From: Roseibium sp. MMSF_3412
GTDB taxonomy: Bacteria; Pseudomonadota; Alphaproteobacteria; Rhizobiales; Stappiaceae
Assembly: GCF_030733265.1 (NCBI RefSeq)
Contig: NZ_JASHJI010000004.1
Span: forward strand, 1-64,000
Direction: 5' to 3'
Length of the DNA: 64,000 nucleotides
Made by a program: the position numbers and the translations under genes
Shown: positions 1-8,764 of the stretch, piece after piece
Layout: each line of letters begins with the position of its first letter
Numbering within the stretch: the stretch's first letter is position 1
The notes under the pieces: model-generated
Database searches by the model: none
What the model was told of the DNA's origin: nothing
Seen by the model: only the letters and a program-made list of their open reading frames with translations

Positions 1-420
1 GAGGTGGAAACGCCTGTGGCGCAGTCTCTCCTTGTCATCCCTGCGAAGGCAGGGATCCAGTATCCGCTTGCCTGACCGCCTTTATCACTCACCAACCGCA
101 CGGATTACTGGTTCCCGGTCTTGCCGCCCATGCGGCAAACCGGGATGACACCCTGTGTGCGGCCGATCCTTCGAGACGGGCCTTGCGGTCCTCCTCAGGA
201 TGAGGTCTTGCGGATGAGAGGTGGAAACGCCTGTGGCGCAGTCTCTCCTTGTCATCCCTGCGAAGGCAGGGATCCAGTATCCGCTTGCCTGACCGTCTTT
301 ATCACTCACCAACCGCACGGATTGCTGGGTCCCGCTCTTGCCGTCGATACGGCAAACCGGGATGACACCCTGTATGTGACCGATCCTTCGAGACGCGTGC
401 GGGCACGCTCCTCAGGATGA
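1..420. repeat. Tandem duplication of a 217-bp intergenic repeat unit
   Basis: The sequence from position 1 recurs almost exactly from position 218, so the period is 217 bp; the second unit runs to about 420. Each unit carries a short imperfect palindromic module of the type ATCCTTCGAGACG...TCCTCAGGATGA (about 167-206 and 382-420), which recurs near 8717 and 9159. Such modules are common between genes in Hyphomicrobiales genomes. Short open frames in both directions run through it but look like by-products of repeat sequence. The first unit may begin before the window. No gene is supported here. Confidence 0.85.
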
Positions 421-439
421 AGCTTCAGAAGGATTTCTT

Positions 440-1570
440 CTAGTCCCCATCCATCACCAGCTCAAATTCCGAAAATCCGAAATCCTTGCCGTTGATCCTG
501 AGGCTCACGGCCTGCGTTCCACCGTAGTAAACCCGCGTGGTGATCGGCCGGATAGCGTGATCGCGCGACAGGAACAGTGTTTCTCCCGGCTCCAGTTTGA
601 CTTTCGTCCATTTGAAGACTTTCGGGGCGAGCGTCCCGTTGGCCTTTTTGAAATGTACCAGGTAGTCGATGACGAGATCCTGTGCGCGCTTGCCGGATGA
701 CCTCAGCGCGACATCGAACGAGACAGCGCTGCCATAGGCGACCTGGGGCGTCTTGATGTTCGGGCCATCCACCTTGATCTTTGGCGGGTTCAGCCCGAAT
801 GCCGTCAGCGTTGCGGCATGGCCCTGCTTGATGAGAGAGCGGCAGGCGTGGCGCACCAGCTTCTGCCGGTTGGTGCCCGCGCCCTTCAACCAGCGTGCGG
901 CGAGACCGGCAACAAGGTCCGGATGATCCTTGGCGATGTCATTGAGGTGATTGGCAACGGAGCGGCGGACATACTCTTCCGGATCGTCCTTTAGTGCTTC
1001 CAGCAGCGGCAGGGTCGGTGTCGGGTCTTCGACAAGCTTCTTCAGCCGCATGCCCCAGGGCAGGCGCGGACGGGTGCCTTCCGACACCAGGCGGCGGACA
1101 TGGACGCTTTCATCCCTGACCCAGGGTGTCATGATGGCAAGCGCCCTTGCCTGGTCCGCGTCGAGAAACGGGCGCACCTCGAACTCGGCCGTCGCGCGCT
1201 TGGTCATCTCCTTCAAAAGGGCAAAGGACTTGTCGAAATCCTCCAGGCCGAAATCGGTGACGACCATGCCGAGCGGCATCATCCCCCAGCCCCTGATACC
1301 CTCGGCGTCGCTCGCCCGGTCGACGCCCTCGTTTTCCAGCGGGTGCAGGATCGATCTCAGAATGTGAAATTTCGCGTCCAGCGTCTCGGGCAGGATCCTG
1401 CCGGTCGCATCGGCAATCAGCCGGGCGCGCTGTTTCAGTTCAAGCCGGTCCAGTTGAGCCAGAATGACAGCTTCATAGGACGCACGGTCGAAGCCTGGAA
1501 GATGCCGCTCGATATGCAGCCCGAGGCACTTTACAAGTTCCGGCGAGATCTTGTTCTTGAATGGCTCCAT
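440..1570 (-). CDS. alkC: AlkC-type DNA alkylation repair glycosylase
   Basis: A 376-residue protein made largely of HEAT-like helical repeats (about residues 15-265), followed by a beta-rich C-terminal part of about 105 residues that reads as an Ig-like domain. That combination is typical of AlkC-family DNA glycosylases, which excise cationic alkylated bases such as 3-methylcytosine without flipping them; the repeat protein AlkD lacks the Ig-like part. The start at 1570 begins MEPFKNK and has an AGGA-type ribosome site just upstream; the open frame runs 30 codons further upstream without a better site. It is alone, transcribed toward the terminal repeats, about 190 bp past the end of the ugp operon. 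Substrate range is inferred from the family. Confidence 0.75.
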   Translation of the reverse strand: MEPFKNKISPELVKCLGLHIERHLPGFDRASYEAVILAQLDRLELKQRARLIADATGRILPETLDAKFHILRSILHPLENEGVDRASDAEGIRGWGMMPLGMVVTDFGLEDFDKSFALLKEMTKRATAEFEVRPFLDADQARALAIMTPWVRDESVHVRRLVSEGTRPRLPWGMRLKKLVEDPTPTLPLLEALKDDPEEYVRRSVANHLNDIAKDHPDLVAGLAARWLKGAGTNRQKLVRHACRSLIKQGHAATLTAFGLNPPKIKVDGPNIKTPQVAYGSAVSFDVALRSSGKRAQDLVIDYLVHFKKANGTLAPKVFKWTKVKLEPGETLFLSRDHAIRPITTRVYYGGTQAVSLRINGKDFGFSEFELVMDGD

Positions 1571-1684
1571 CGTCGGTCCTTTTGTGTCACGGTGCGTTTC
1601 CCCCGTCTTTGCCAGAAGCTGAGCTCCCGTCCCAGCCTCTTCCTGCCACTCTCCTGACAAGGACCGTCAGGAAGAAAGCCAAAA

Positions 1685-1710
1685 GGCCACCCCGGTTTCC
1701 CGGAGTGACC
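1685..1710 (-). terminator. Probable rho-independent terminator of the ugp operon
   Basis: On the minus strand, just after ugpC, an 11-bp imperfect stem (GGTCACTCCGG against CCGGGGTGGCC, two mismatched or wobble pairs) with a GAAA-like loop is followed by CTTTTGGCTTTC. It lies between the ugpC stop and the AlkC-like gene. A second weaker hairpin (TCCTGAC/GTCAGGA) sits at 1652-1672 without a T tract. Confidence 0.55.
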
Positions 1711-1762
1711 TTTCGAAACGCAGAGCGCGCTCGTTCCGTAACCGCCAAAAGCCCGGCGATGT

Positions 1763-2839
1763 TCAGTCGATCCGGCGTCCCGTGTCCACGTCGAAGAAGT
1801 GGACGTTTTCGGCAGCGGCATGAAGGAACAGTTTCTCGCCCGGTTCATGTTTGGCATGGCTGGAGACGCGCACGACGATTTCCGGTCCGTCATCGACGAG
1901 GCTGGCATAAAGGAAGCTTTCCGCGCCGATCGGCTCCAGAACATTCACCGTCACTTCCAGCGCGACGCCGTCGCCGCCACCCGGAGCATCGGTGACTTCC
2001 AGGTGTTCGGGCCGGATGCCGATCGTGTAGCGGTCGCGTCCCTTGGTGTTCTGACCGGACAGGCCGCCGCCTTCTTCTCCGGCCAGACCGTTTTCACCTG
2101 CCTTGACCTTCAAGAGGTTCATGGCCGGCGAGCCGATGAAGCTGGCAACGAAGGTCGAGGCCGGCTTGTCATAGACATCGATCGGGGCACCGATCTGTTC
2201 GATGTTGCCGCCGTTCAGGACGATCAGGCGGTCCGCGAGCGTCATGGCCTCCAGCTGGTCGTGGGTAACGTAGACGCTGGTGGTGCCGAGCGAGCGCTGC
2301 AGGCGCTTGATCTCGACACGCATCTGGACGCGCAGCTTGGCGTCCAGGTTGGACAGCGGCTCGTCGAACAGGAAGGCTGCGGGTTCACGCACGATGGCGC
2401 GGCCCATGGCAACACGCTGACGCTGGCCGCCGGACAGCTGCCGCGGCCTGCGGTCGAGAAAATCGCCGATTTCCAGAATGCGCGCGGCTTCCTTCACGCG
2501 CCGGTCGATCTCGTCCTTTGCCATGCCCCTGTTCTTCAGGCCATAGGCCAGGTTGTTGTAGACCGACATGTGCGGATAGAGCGCGTAGTTCTGGAACACC
2601 ATGGCGATATCGCGATCGGCCGGATCGACATCATTGACGAGCCGGTCGCCGATCTTGACTTCACCCGTGGTGATGTCTTCCAGGCCGGCGATCATGCGCA
2701 GCAAGGTCGACTTGCCGCAGCCGGACGGACCGACAAGCACGATGAACTCGCCGTCGGCGATATCGATGGAGACCCCTTTGACGGCCTCCACATTGCCGGC
2801 ATAGACCTTCCGGACAGCGTCGAGAGTAATCGTTGACAT
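1763..2839 (-). CDS. ugpC: sn-glycerol-3-phosphate ABC transporter ATP-binding protein UgpC
   Basis: A 358-residue ABC ATPase of the MalK/UgpC type. Walker [10 protein letters not shown] is at residues 37-45, the Q-loop lies in [12 protein letters not shown], the signature [14 protein letters not shown] is near 136, Walker B is [11 protein letters not shown], and the H-loop lies in [15 protein letters not shown]. After about residue 235 comes the TOBE/regulatory domain found in this subfamily. It energises import of glycerol-3-phosphate and glycerophosphodiesters through UgpA and UgpE. It is the last gene of ugpB-ugpA-ugpE-ugpC, 17 bp after ugpE, and a terminator-like hairpin follows. Related sugar transporters share the fold; the UgpB homology upstream decides the substrate call. 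Confidence 0.92.
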   Translation of the reverse strand: MSTITLDAVRKVYAGNVEAVKGVSIDIADGEFIVLVGPSGCGKSTLLRMIAGLEDITTGEVKIGDRLVNDVDPADRDIAMVFQNYALYPHMSVYNNLAYGLKNRGMAKDEIDRRVKEAARILEIGDFLDRRPRQLSGGQRQRVAMGRAIVREPAAFLFDEPLSNLDAKLRVQMRVEIKRLQRSLGTTSVYVTHDQLEAMTLADRLIVLNGGNIEQIGAPIDVYDKPASTFVASFIGSPAMNLLKVKAGENGLAGEEGGGLSGQNTKGRDRYTIGIRPEHLEVTDAPGGGDGVALEVTVNVLEPIGAESFLYASLVDDGPEIVVRVSSHAKHEPGEKLFLHAAAENVHFFDVDTGRRID

Positions 2840-2856
2840 AAGTTACCTCTAGTTTC

Positions 2857-3699
2857 TCACTTGTCGCTCTCGACGAGCCCCTTGACGAACCAGCTCTGGA
2901 AAATAACCACGATGAGCACGGGCGGAACGATCGCGAGGATCGCCAGCGCCATCGCCTCGTTGAACGCCGGGATCTGGGCACCGACCCAGACCTGCAGGAT
3001 CTGCTTGATGCCGCGCACCAGCGTGAACAGGCTTTCATCCGTGGTCATCAGGGTCGGCCACAGATACTGGTTCCAGCCAAACACGAACATGATGATGAAG
3101 ATCGCCGCGATCATGGTCTGCGACAGCGGCACCAGGATATCCTTGAAGAATTTCCACGGGCCGGCACCGTCGATCCGGGCCGCTTCCAGAAGCTCGTCCG
3201 GAACCGACAGGAAGAACTGCCGGAAGAAGAAGGTTCCGGTTGCCGACGCGATCAGCGGGACGATCAGGCCCGAGTAGGTATTCACCATGCCGAGCTGCTG
3301 AACGATTTCATAGGACGGCAGAATGCGAACCTCGAGCGGCAGCAGCAGGGTGGCGAATATGATCCAGAAGCACAGCGAGGCCATCGGGAAACGGAAATAG
3401 ACAATCGCGTAGGCCGCGAGCATCGAGATGATGATCTTGCCGATGGCAAAGCCGAGGCCGAGGATCATCGAGTTCTTGAGCATCACGAAACCGTCGACTT
3501 CCTTGGTGAAGCCACCGGCCTGGAACAGGACCGTCTCGTAGTTTTCGAGGAACTTGCCGCCGGGAAGGAACTGAACGCCTTCCTTGTAGACCGTGATGGC
3601 ATCGTGCGTGCTCGTCATGAGGGTCAGCACGACCGGCGAGACCATGAAGAAAACGCCGACAAGCAGGATGACGTGGTCCCAGATCTGGTTCTTTTTCAT
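2857..3699 (-). CDS. ugpE: Glycerol-3-phosphate ABC transporter permease UgpE
   Basis: A 280-residue inner-membrane permease with about six hydrophobic segments. The cytoplasmic EAA loop (EAARIDGAGPWKFFKDI), which contacts the ATPase, lies in the C-terminal half. The chosen start MKKNQIWDH at 3699 has AGGAG seven bases upstream; the open frame begins nine codons earlier, inside the end of ugpA, and is less likely. Ten bases separate it from ugpA, so the two are probably translated from one message. It forms the heterodimeric channel with UgpA. Confidence 0.92.
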   Translation of the reverse strand: MKKNQIWDHVILLVGVFFMVSPVVLTLMTSTHDAITVYKEGVQFLPGGKFLENYETVLFQAGGFTKEVDGFVMLKNSMILGLGFAIGKIIISMLAAYAIVYFRFPMASLCFWIIFATLLLPLEVRILPSYEIVQQLGMVNTYSGLIVPLIASATGTFFFRQFFLSVPDELLEAARIDGAGPWKFFKDILVPLSQTMIAAIFIIMFVFGWNQYLWPTLMTTDESLFTLVRGIKQILQVWVGAQIPAFNEAMALAILAIVPPVLIVVIFQSWFVKGLVESDK

Positions 3700-3709
3700 T
3701 TCCGGCTCC

Positions 3710-4591
3710 TCACGTGTAATGCACACGCCGCTCGATCAGGCGGAACTGTATGATTGTCAGGATGAACACCAGGGCCATCAGGATGACGGACTGTGCCGAC
3801 GAACCGCCCAGGTCATTGCCGCGGAACCCGTCGAGATAGACCTTGTAGACGAGGGTCACCGGGTTGTTGCCCGGCTCGCCCTTCACCATCACGTCGATGA
3901 TGCCGAACGTGTCGAAGAAGGCATAGGTGATGTTGATGATCAGCAGGAAGAACCCGGTCGGTGCCAGAAGCGGGAAGGTGACGGTCCAGAACCTGCGCAT
4001 ACCGGAGCGGCAGTCGATGCTGGCCGCCTCCTGAACGGACTTGGATATGCCCTGCAGACCGGACAGGAAGAAGATGAAATTGACCGGTATCTGCTTCCAG
4101 ACGGAGGTCACGATCATGGCAAAGCTGGTGTCGAAATAGTTGACGCCGATCTGCATCTGCCAGCCGAACATGGCGAAGAAATCGACAATCGGCCCGACAT
4201 GCTGGTCGAACAGAAGCACACCGATGAGGCCCGCCACCGGGGGCGCAACCGCATAGACCCACATCAGCAGCGTCTTGTAGCTGGACGCGCCGCGAATGAC
4301 CTTGTCCGCCTTGACCGCCAAGAGAAGGGCGATGCCAAGCGACAGGAAGGTCACGAAAAACGTGAAGACGGCGGTGAACCGCGCGACCCGGCCATAGTCG
4401 GAAGACGTCAGCGTGTCGGTGAAGTTGTCGATGCCGACAAAGGTCGACCCGAAGCCGAAGGGATCTTCAAGATAAAAGGACGAGCGCACCGCCTCGGCCG
4501 CCGGCCACAGGAAGAAGATCGTCACGATGGCCAACTGCGGCAGAAGCAGCAGATAGGGCAGCAACGGGGACTTGAACTGGACTTTTTTCAT
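3710..4591 (-). CDS. ugpA: Glycerol-3-phosphate ABC transporter permease UgpA
   Basis: A 293-residue MalF-type permease with about six membrane helices, starting with a short cytoplasmic tail (MKKVQFKSPLLPY) and carrying an EAA loop (EAASIDCRSGMRRFWTVTFP) about 80 residues from the end. It is the second gene of the ugp operon. A 130-bp spacer with two strong hairpins separates it from ugpB; periplasmic-protein genes often sit before such processing or stabilising structures, which raises binding-protein levels over permease. Similarity to UgpA rather than to sugar permeases rests on family recognition plus the UgpB partner. Confidence 0.92.
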   Translation of the reverse strand: MKKVQFKSPLLPYLLLLPQLAIVTIFFLWPAAEAVRSSFYLEDPFGFGSTFVGIDNFTDTLTSSDYGRVARFTAVFTFFVTFLSLGIALLLAVKADKVIRGASSYKTLLMWVYAVAPPVAGLIGVLLFDQHVGPIVDFFAMFGWQMQIGVNYFDTSFAMIVTSVWKQIPVNFIFFLSGLQGISKSVQEAASIDCRSGMRRFWTVTFPLLAPTGFFLLIINITYAFFDTFGIIDVMVKGEPGNNPVTLVYKVYLDGFRGNDLGGSSAQSVILMALVFILTIIQFRLIERRVHYT

Positions 4592-4632
4592 ATAGCCGCG
4601 ACCTGATTGTTGCTCGACCGCCGGGAACGGCG

Positions 4633-4699
4633 AAGCGGGCGGTCACAAGGCCGGCCCGCTTCATGAGCATGGAAATGGGGGCGCAGGTATTGCGCCCCC
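4633..4699 (-). terminator. Two strong hairpins between ugpB and ugpA (attenuator or mRNA-stability element)
   Basis: AAGCGGGC at 4633-4640 pairs perfectly with GCCCGCTT at 4654-4661, and GGGGGCGCA at 4677-4685 pairs perfectly with TGCGCCCCC at 4691-4699. No clear T tract follows on the minus strand, so partial termination or 3' protection of the ugpB message is more likely than full stop. The gene order (binding protein first) fits that reading. Confidence 0.55.
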
Positions 4700-4721
4700 A
4701 AGACAAGTGGCTCCGGCCGGC

Positions 4722-6032
4722 TTAGTTGCCGGTGGTCTTGGAGAAACGCTCGAGAAGCTTGTTACCTTCCTCTTCGATGGTAGCAAAAGCGTCTTCAACG
4801 GAGGTTTCACCGGACAGGATCTTGCCGTATTCGCGGTTCATGACGTCGCGGATCTGAACGTAGAAGCCCATGCGGTAGCCCTTGGTCCAGTCGCCGCCCG
4901 GCAGGGTCAGCTGCTTGATGCCGATTTCAGCGGCCGGGGTGCTTTCGTAATAGCCGTCCTTCTTGGCCAGGTCGTAAGCGGCAGTCGTGATCGGCACATA
5001 ACCGGTTTCCTTGTGCCACATGTACTGGACTTCCGGAGAGGTCAGGTACTCGAAGAAGGAAGCAACGCACTTGTTCTCTTCATCCGGCTTGCCGGCCATG
5101 GAAAACAGGGCCGCGCCACCGATGAATGTGCCCGTGCCGGCACCGTCAACCGCATCCCAGTAAGGCAGGTAGGTCGCGGAGAACGGGAACTCGACGGTTT
5201 TCTGGATGCCGCCGAAGGACCCAGAAGAACCGAGCCACATGGCAACCTTGCCTTCGTTGAACGGGGTCTGGTTGTCGCCCCAGCCGGTGCCGTAGTAGCC
5301 GAACATGCCGTCGTCCAGCCAGCCCTTGACGGCGGTGAAGTGGTTCTTGATCGGCTCACCGAAGACCAGCTTGGTGTCCTTGGAACCGTCGTAACCGTTG
5401 TTGTTGGTCGCGAACTGCAGGTTATGACGGGACTTGAAGTTCTCGGTGAAGATCCACGGCAGGTGGGACTGGGCAAGCGGTACGTAACCGGCTTCTTTCA
5501 GCTTCGGAGCGATCTCCTGGAATTCTTCCCAGGTTTTCGGAGCTTCAACGCCTGCCTTTTTCAGAGCATCTTCGTTGTAGTAGAGGATCGGCGTGGAAGA
5601 GTTGAACGGCATGCCGATCATCTTGCCGTCGCTGTCGGCGTAGAAGTTGCGGACACCTTCGATGTAGTCTTCGATGTCGAAGCCGACACCGGCGTTTTCA
5701 AGGATGTCCTGGGCCGGGATGACCGCGCCCTTGGCACCGATGATGGTCGCTGCGCCGGCGTCAAAGACCTGCAGGATGTTCGGCTGTTCGCCTGCACGGA
5801 AAGCGGCGATGCCGGAAGTCAGGGTCTCTTCGTAGGTACCCTTGTAGACCGGCGTGATCTTGCAGGCGCTCTGGTCGGCGTTGAAGCCGTTTGCGATGTC
5901 GACAACGACTTCGCCGAGACGGCCGCCCATTGCGTGCCACCAGGCAATGTCAGTCGCTGCATAAGAAGCGGAGGAAGTTCCCAGAAGGGCAGCCGCAGCA
6001 ACGAAGCTGGCGACGGTCTTACGATAAGCCAT
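4722..6032 (-). CDS. ugpB: sn-glycerol-3-phosphate-binding periplasmic protein UgpB
   Basis: A 436-residue precursor. The start at 6032 gives a classic signal peptide (MAYRKTVASFVAAAALLG..., cleavage near SYAA) and has GGGAG upstream; the open frame extends 27 codons further with no such features. The mature protein begins TDIAWWHAMGG and carries UgpB landmarks such as YKGTYEETLTSGIAAFRAG, FNSSTPILYYN, and the C-terminal HKETGYVPITTAAYDL. It captures glycerol-3-phosphate in the periplasm for UgpAEC. It is the first gene of the operon, 114 bp downstream of a triple Pho-box-like array. Confidence 0.95.
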   Translation of the reverse strand: MAYRKTVASFVAAAALLGTSSASYAATDIAWWHAMGGRLGEVVVDIANGFNADQSACKITPVYKGTYEETLTSGIAAFRAGEQPNILQVFDAGAATIIGAKGAVIPAQDILENAGVGFDIEDYIEGVRNFYADSDGKMIGMPFNSSTPILYYNEDALKKAGVEAPKTWEEFQEIAPKLKEAGYVPLAQSHLPWIFTENFKSRHNLQFATNNNGYDGSKDTKLVFGEPIKNHFTAVKGWLDDGMFGYYGTGWGDNQTPFNEGKVAMWLGSSGSFGGIQKTVEFPFSATYLPYWDAVDGAGTGTFIGGAALFSMAGKPDEENKCVASFFEYLTSPEVQYMWHKETGYVPITTAAYDLAKKDGYYESTPAAEIGIKQLTLPGGDWTKGYRMGFYVQIRDVMNREYGKILSGETSVEDAFATIEEEGNKLLERFSKTTGN

Positions 6033-6145
6033 GTTTATTTGCTCCCACATTGGAGGGCGATATGCCCCGGTCAGCAGTTGGTTCTCTCGGTGCCGCAATG
6101 GCTTTGCCGGCACCTGAAACGATAACGCCTGCGTTTCGTATTGTT

Positions 6146-6178
6146 TTCATATGAACGTTGTATGACGCTCATATGAAC
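6146..6178 (-). promoter_or_regulatory. Triple Pho-box-like array upstream of ugpB
   Basis: Read on the minus strand from 6178 to 6146 there are three consecutive 11-bp units: GTTCATATGAG, CGTCATACAAC, GTTCATATGAA. Each has a TTCATA/GTCATA core followed by about 4 AT-rich bases, which is the period and core of PhoB-binding Pho boxes (known consensus: direct repeats of TGTCATA every 11 bp). ugp operons are classical Pho-regulon members, so PhoB activation under phosphate limitation is the natural inference. TTCATATGAA is itself palindromic, so some other dimeric regulator is possible. Confidence 0.65.
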
Positions 6179-6571
6179 ATTTAAACACGCCTTAACCGCG
6201 TCCGCAATCGGGAACGGAGACAACTTCGCACCTACTTGCAAACACTCCGGCCAATGAAGGTTTTCTCAATCGCTTTTTTGGGAAAACTGACGGAGCGGCC
6301 ACCTTGGCATATGCCCTGAGCGACGCACCTTTTGCGCCACGTTCACCATCTTCCCGATCGAAAGGTTAGTCGGCTTATCGGGTGGTGCTGTGCCACTCGT
6401 TCGAGGACATCGTGACGGTTCTTTCCAACCTTGAATTGATGGCGTTTTCAGGCGTTGCGCGTCCGGCAGGCACGGGCATGATTCGCGAGCTGCAAAATCC
6501 GGCTTTGACGGCAACGCGGTTGGCCTTATGTTCAACAGGGACCGTTAACCCGATGCCATTGCCGCCAGATC
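6179..6571. other. Intergenic stretch between ugpB and imuA, no gene supported
   Basis: Beyond the Pho-box-like array this stretch holds only short frames without ribosome sites or recognisable protein features. I searched by eye for GAAC-N7-GAAC or GTTC-N7-GTTC SOS boxes ahead of imuA and found none. Confidence 0.5.
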
Positions 6572-7174
6572 ATGTCCCTGCCGTTTTCCTCCGCCTATCC
6601 GCTGAAACGCGCCCGCGCCCATGAAGTGTGCGGGGAAGGCGGCCTTGTCTTTGCCGCGATCACGGCCGGCCAGGCAAGCGGTCCGGTCGTCTGGGTGTCG
6701 GAACGCTGGCGGCCCGTGGTCAATCCCGAGGGACTTGCGCCCTATTGCGATCCGGGCAAGCTTCTGGTCACCCGCGCCGACACGCCGCTCAACGTGCTCG
6801 CCAGCGCGGAGACCGCGCTCCGGTCCGGCGCCGTCGGACTTGTGGTTGCCGAAATCACCGACCCGATCGGGCTGACGGAAGGCCGCAGGCTGCAGCTCGC
6901 CGCCGAAACCGGGGGCACGACGGCGCTCCTTCTGGTGCCGGAAGGCGGTGGCAGCAACGCGGCGGAAACCAGATGGCGTTGCTCCGGCCTGCCCGCTTCC
7001 GGCACGCATGGCCGGGCCACGTCCCCTTCAACCGGCCCTTGGCAAAATGACCACGACTCGACTCCCTGGCTGTGGTCGATTATAAAGAACAAAACAGGAA
7101 CATTATCTGAATGGGTAGTACGTTGGGATGCAGCGGCGCATCGTGTCATTGTGGTTTCCGAGGCTGGCGGCTGA
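6572..7174 (+). CDS. imuA: ImuA, mutasome accessory protein
   Basis: A 200-residue SulA/RecA-like protein of the ImuA family, first gene of the imuA-imuB-dnaE2 translesion mutasome. It has family-like landmarks: an early HEVCGEGGLVFAAI stretch, VVWVSERW strand, VGLVVAEITDP, TALLLVPEGG, and an end resembling the usual W-rich tail (TLSEWVVRWDAAAHR). In the characterised Caulobacter and mycobacterial systems the accessory protein supports ImuB and DnaE2 at blocked forks. The ATG at 6572 lacks a strong ribosome site, so the exact start is uncertain. It overlaps imuB by 47 bp, implying translational coupling. Confidence 0.8.
   Translation: MSLPFSSAYPLKRARAHEVCGEGGLVFAAITAGQASGPVVWVSERWRPVVNPEGLAPYCDPGKLLVTRADTPLNVLASAETALRSGAVGLVVAEITDPIGLTEGRRLQLAAETGGTTALLLVPEGGGSNAAETRWRCSGLPASGTHGRATSPSTGPWQNDHDSTPWLWSIIKNKTGTLSEWVVRWDAAAHRVIVVSEAGG
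7087..7101 (+). promoter_or_regulatory. Alphaproteobacterial LexA (SOS) box-like site inside the 3' end of imuA
   Basis: GAAC-AAAACAG-GAAC matches the direct-repeat GAAC-N7-GAAC operator known for LexA of many alphaproteobacteria. It lies 27 bp before the imuB start and within imuA codons. No equivalent site is seen before imuA. It could control an internal promoter for imuB or be a chance match within coding sequence. Confidence 0.45.
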
Positions 7175-8594
7175 GCGCTCGCTCCGCGCCAATCCCGTTG
7201 ACGCGCCCTTTGCCCTGACCCTTTACGACCGCAATTCCGAACGCGTCTACGATCTGTGCCCGCGCGCGGAAAGCGCCGGTCTCAACAGGGGCATCACGCT
7301 CGTCCATGCCAGAAGCTTCTGTCCCGGGCTGCTGACCCGGCCCGCCGACCCCAAGGCCGACCAGCGTTTTCTGCGCCTTTTGGCCCGGTGGACGACCCGC
7401 TACTGTCCCTGGGTCGGGCTCGACGGGCTGAACGGCCTGTTTCTGGACATCACCGGCTCGGCGCACCTGATGGGGGGTGAGCCCCCCCTGCTTGACGATA
7501 TCCGTGCCCGCCTTGCCCGGGCCGGTCTCACCGCCCGGCTTGGCCTTGCCTCAACGCCGGGCACCGCCTGGGCGCTGGCCCGCTTTGCCGAAGGTATCGC
7601 CGGGCCGGGCGAAACGCTTGCCCGTATCGGCCCATTGCCGCTGGCGGCCCTGCGCCTTGCCGACCAGACCTGCACCAGCCTGGAGCGGCTCGGCATTGCC
7701 ACGGTCTCCGATCTCTACAACCTGCCGCGGGCAAGCGTGGCACGGCGCTACGATCCGGAGGTGCTGCGCCGCCTCGACCAGGCGCTCGGAAATATTCCTG
7801 AACAGATCTCGCCCCTGAAGGAAGATACCAGCTTCGCCGTGCGCATGACCCTGCCCGATCCGATCGGCCTTTTGGACGATGTCATGGCCGGGGCGGAGCG
7901 GCTGATCGGCCATTTGTGCGAGCAACTGGACACGGCCCAGAAAGGCGCCCGCAGCCTGAAACTGACCTTCCGCAGAGTGGACCAGGAAAACCAGTCGGTG
8001 GAACTGCGCCTGGCCCGGCCGATGCGCGACGGCGACCGGATGCTGGCGCTTTTCGAACGCGGGGTCAGTGCGGTCGATGCCGGCTACGGCATCGACATGA
8101 TCCGCCTGGAAGCCACCCGGGTGGAAGATCTCGGCCCCCGTCAGCTGACCCCGTCGCAGACCCTGGAAAAGGACAGCCTGGCCGATCTCATCACCCAGCT
8201 CGGCAACCGGATCGGGCTGGAAAACATCCAGCGCTTCACTCCGGTCGACAGCCATATCCCGGAGCGCAGCTTCAAGCTGGTGCCTGCGGCCTACAGCGCG
8301 CCGGTCCGCTCATGGCCCTACCGGCGCCCGCGCCCGTTGCGCCTGTTTCCTCCAGAACCGATCACCGGAGCCGGCACCACCCCGCCGCCGCGCTTCCGCT
8401 GGCGCGGCCGCGCCCTGACGACGCTTCAGGCCGAAGGTCCGGAACGGATCACACCCGCCTGGTGGGAAGGCGACGACGACTGGACACGGGGCCTGCGCGA
8501 CTACTGGCGCGTCGCCACCGGCCAGGGCCAGCGCCTGTGGCTGTTCCACACGCCGCAGAACCCCGGCTGGTATGTCCAAGGGGAGTTCGGATGA
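7128..8594 (+). CDS. imuB: ImuB, Y-family polymerase-like mutasome protein
   Basis: A 488-residue DinB/UmuC-fold protein. The N-terminus MQRRIVSLWFPRLAAE replaces the catalytic DxDxFFA segment of active Y-family polymerases, and GLDGLNGLFLDITGSAHLMGG marks the ImuB palm region (about residues 103-123). The HhH-like part (SLERLGIATVSDLYNLPRA) follows near 185. The C-terminal third is Pro/Arg-rich and Trp-rich, the region that contacts the clamp and partners in known ImuB proteins. ImuB is regarded as catalytically dead and as the hub linking the beta clamp to DnaE2. It overlaps imuA and is followed by 846 bp of repeats rather than directly by dnaE2. Confidence 0.9.
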   Translation: MQRRIVSLWFPRLAAERSLRANPVDAPFALTLYDRNSERVYDLCPRAESAGLNRGITLVHARSFCPGLLTRPADPKADQRFLRLLARWTTRYCPWVGLDGLNGLFLDITGSAHLMGGEPPLLDDIRARLARAGLTARLGLASTPGTAWALARFAEGIAGPGETLARIGPLPLAALRLADQTCTSLERLGIATVSDLYNLPRASVARRYDPEVLRRLDQALGNIPEQISPLKEDTSFAVRMTLPDPIGLLDDVMAGAERLIGHLCEQLDTAQKGARSLKLTFRRVDQENQSVELRLARPMRDGDRMLALFERGVSAVDAGYGIDMIRLEATRVEDLGPRQLTPSQTLEKDSLADLITQLGNRIGLENIQRFTPVDSHIPERSFKLVPAAYSAPVRSWPYRRPRPLRLFPPEPITGAGTTPPPRFRWRGRALTTLQAEGPERITPAWWEGDDDWTRGLRDYWRVATGQGQRLWLFHTPQNPGWYVQGEFG

Positions 8595-8690
8595 TGTGCT
8601 CCTCCGCCCTCTCCTTTTCCTCCCGCCGTCCCGGTCCTGGGCCGGGACCTCTTTGTGATCGTGCCTGGAGATGGCCCCGGTTCAGGACCG

Positions 8691-8764
8691 GGGCGGCAGG
8701 TTCAGTGCCGTCTGGCCCATCCTTCGAGACGGACCTAACGGCCCTCCTCAGGATGAGGGTTTGG
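8691..8764 (+). repeat. 74-bp direct repeat, copy 1
   Basis: Begins GGGCGGCAGGTTCAGTGCCG and ends in the CCTCCTCAGGATGAGGGTTTGG module. The copy at 9132-9205 differs at one visible base (GGCCCTCC here, GGTCCTCC there). It contains the same ATCCTTCGAGACGG palindromic module as the tandem unit at 1-420. Confidence 0.85.

Noticed and set aside
121..420. Short frames through the 217-bp tandem repeat
   Set aside because: They repeat with the DNA unit and lack any protein character.
4707..6125. 472-residue open frame antisense to ugpB
   Set aside because: The UgpB frame has a signal peptide, family motifs and operon context; this is its shadow.
6266..6535. 89-residue frame upstream of imuA
   Set aside because: Basic/Pro-rich, no ribosome site, no recognisable features.
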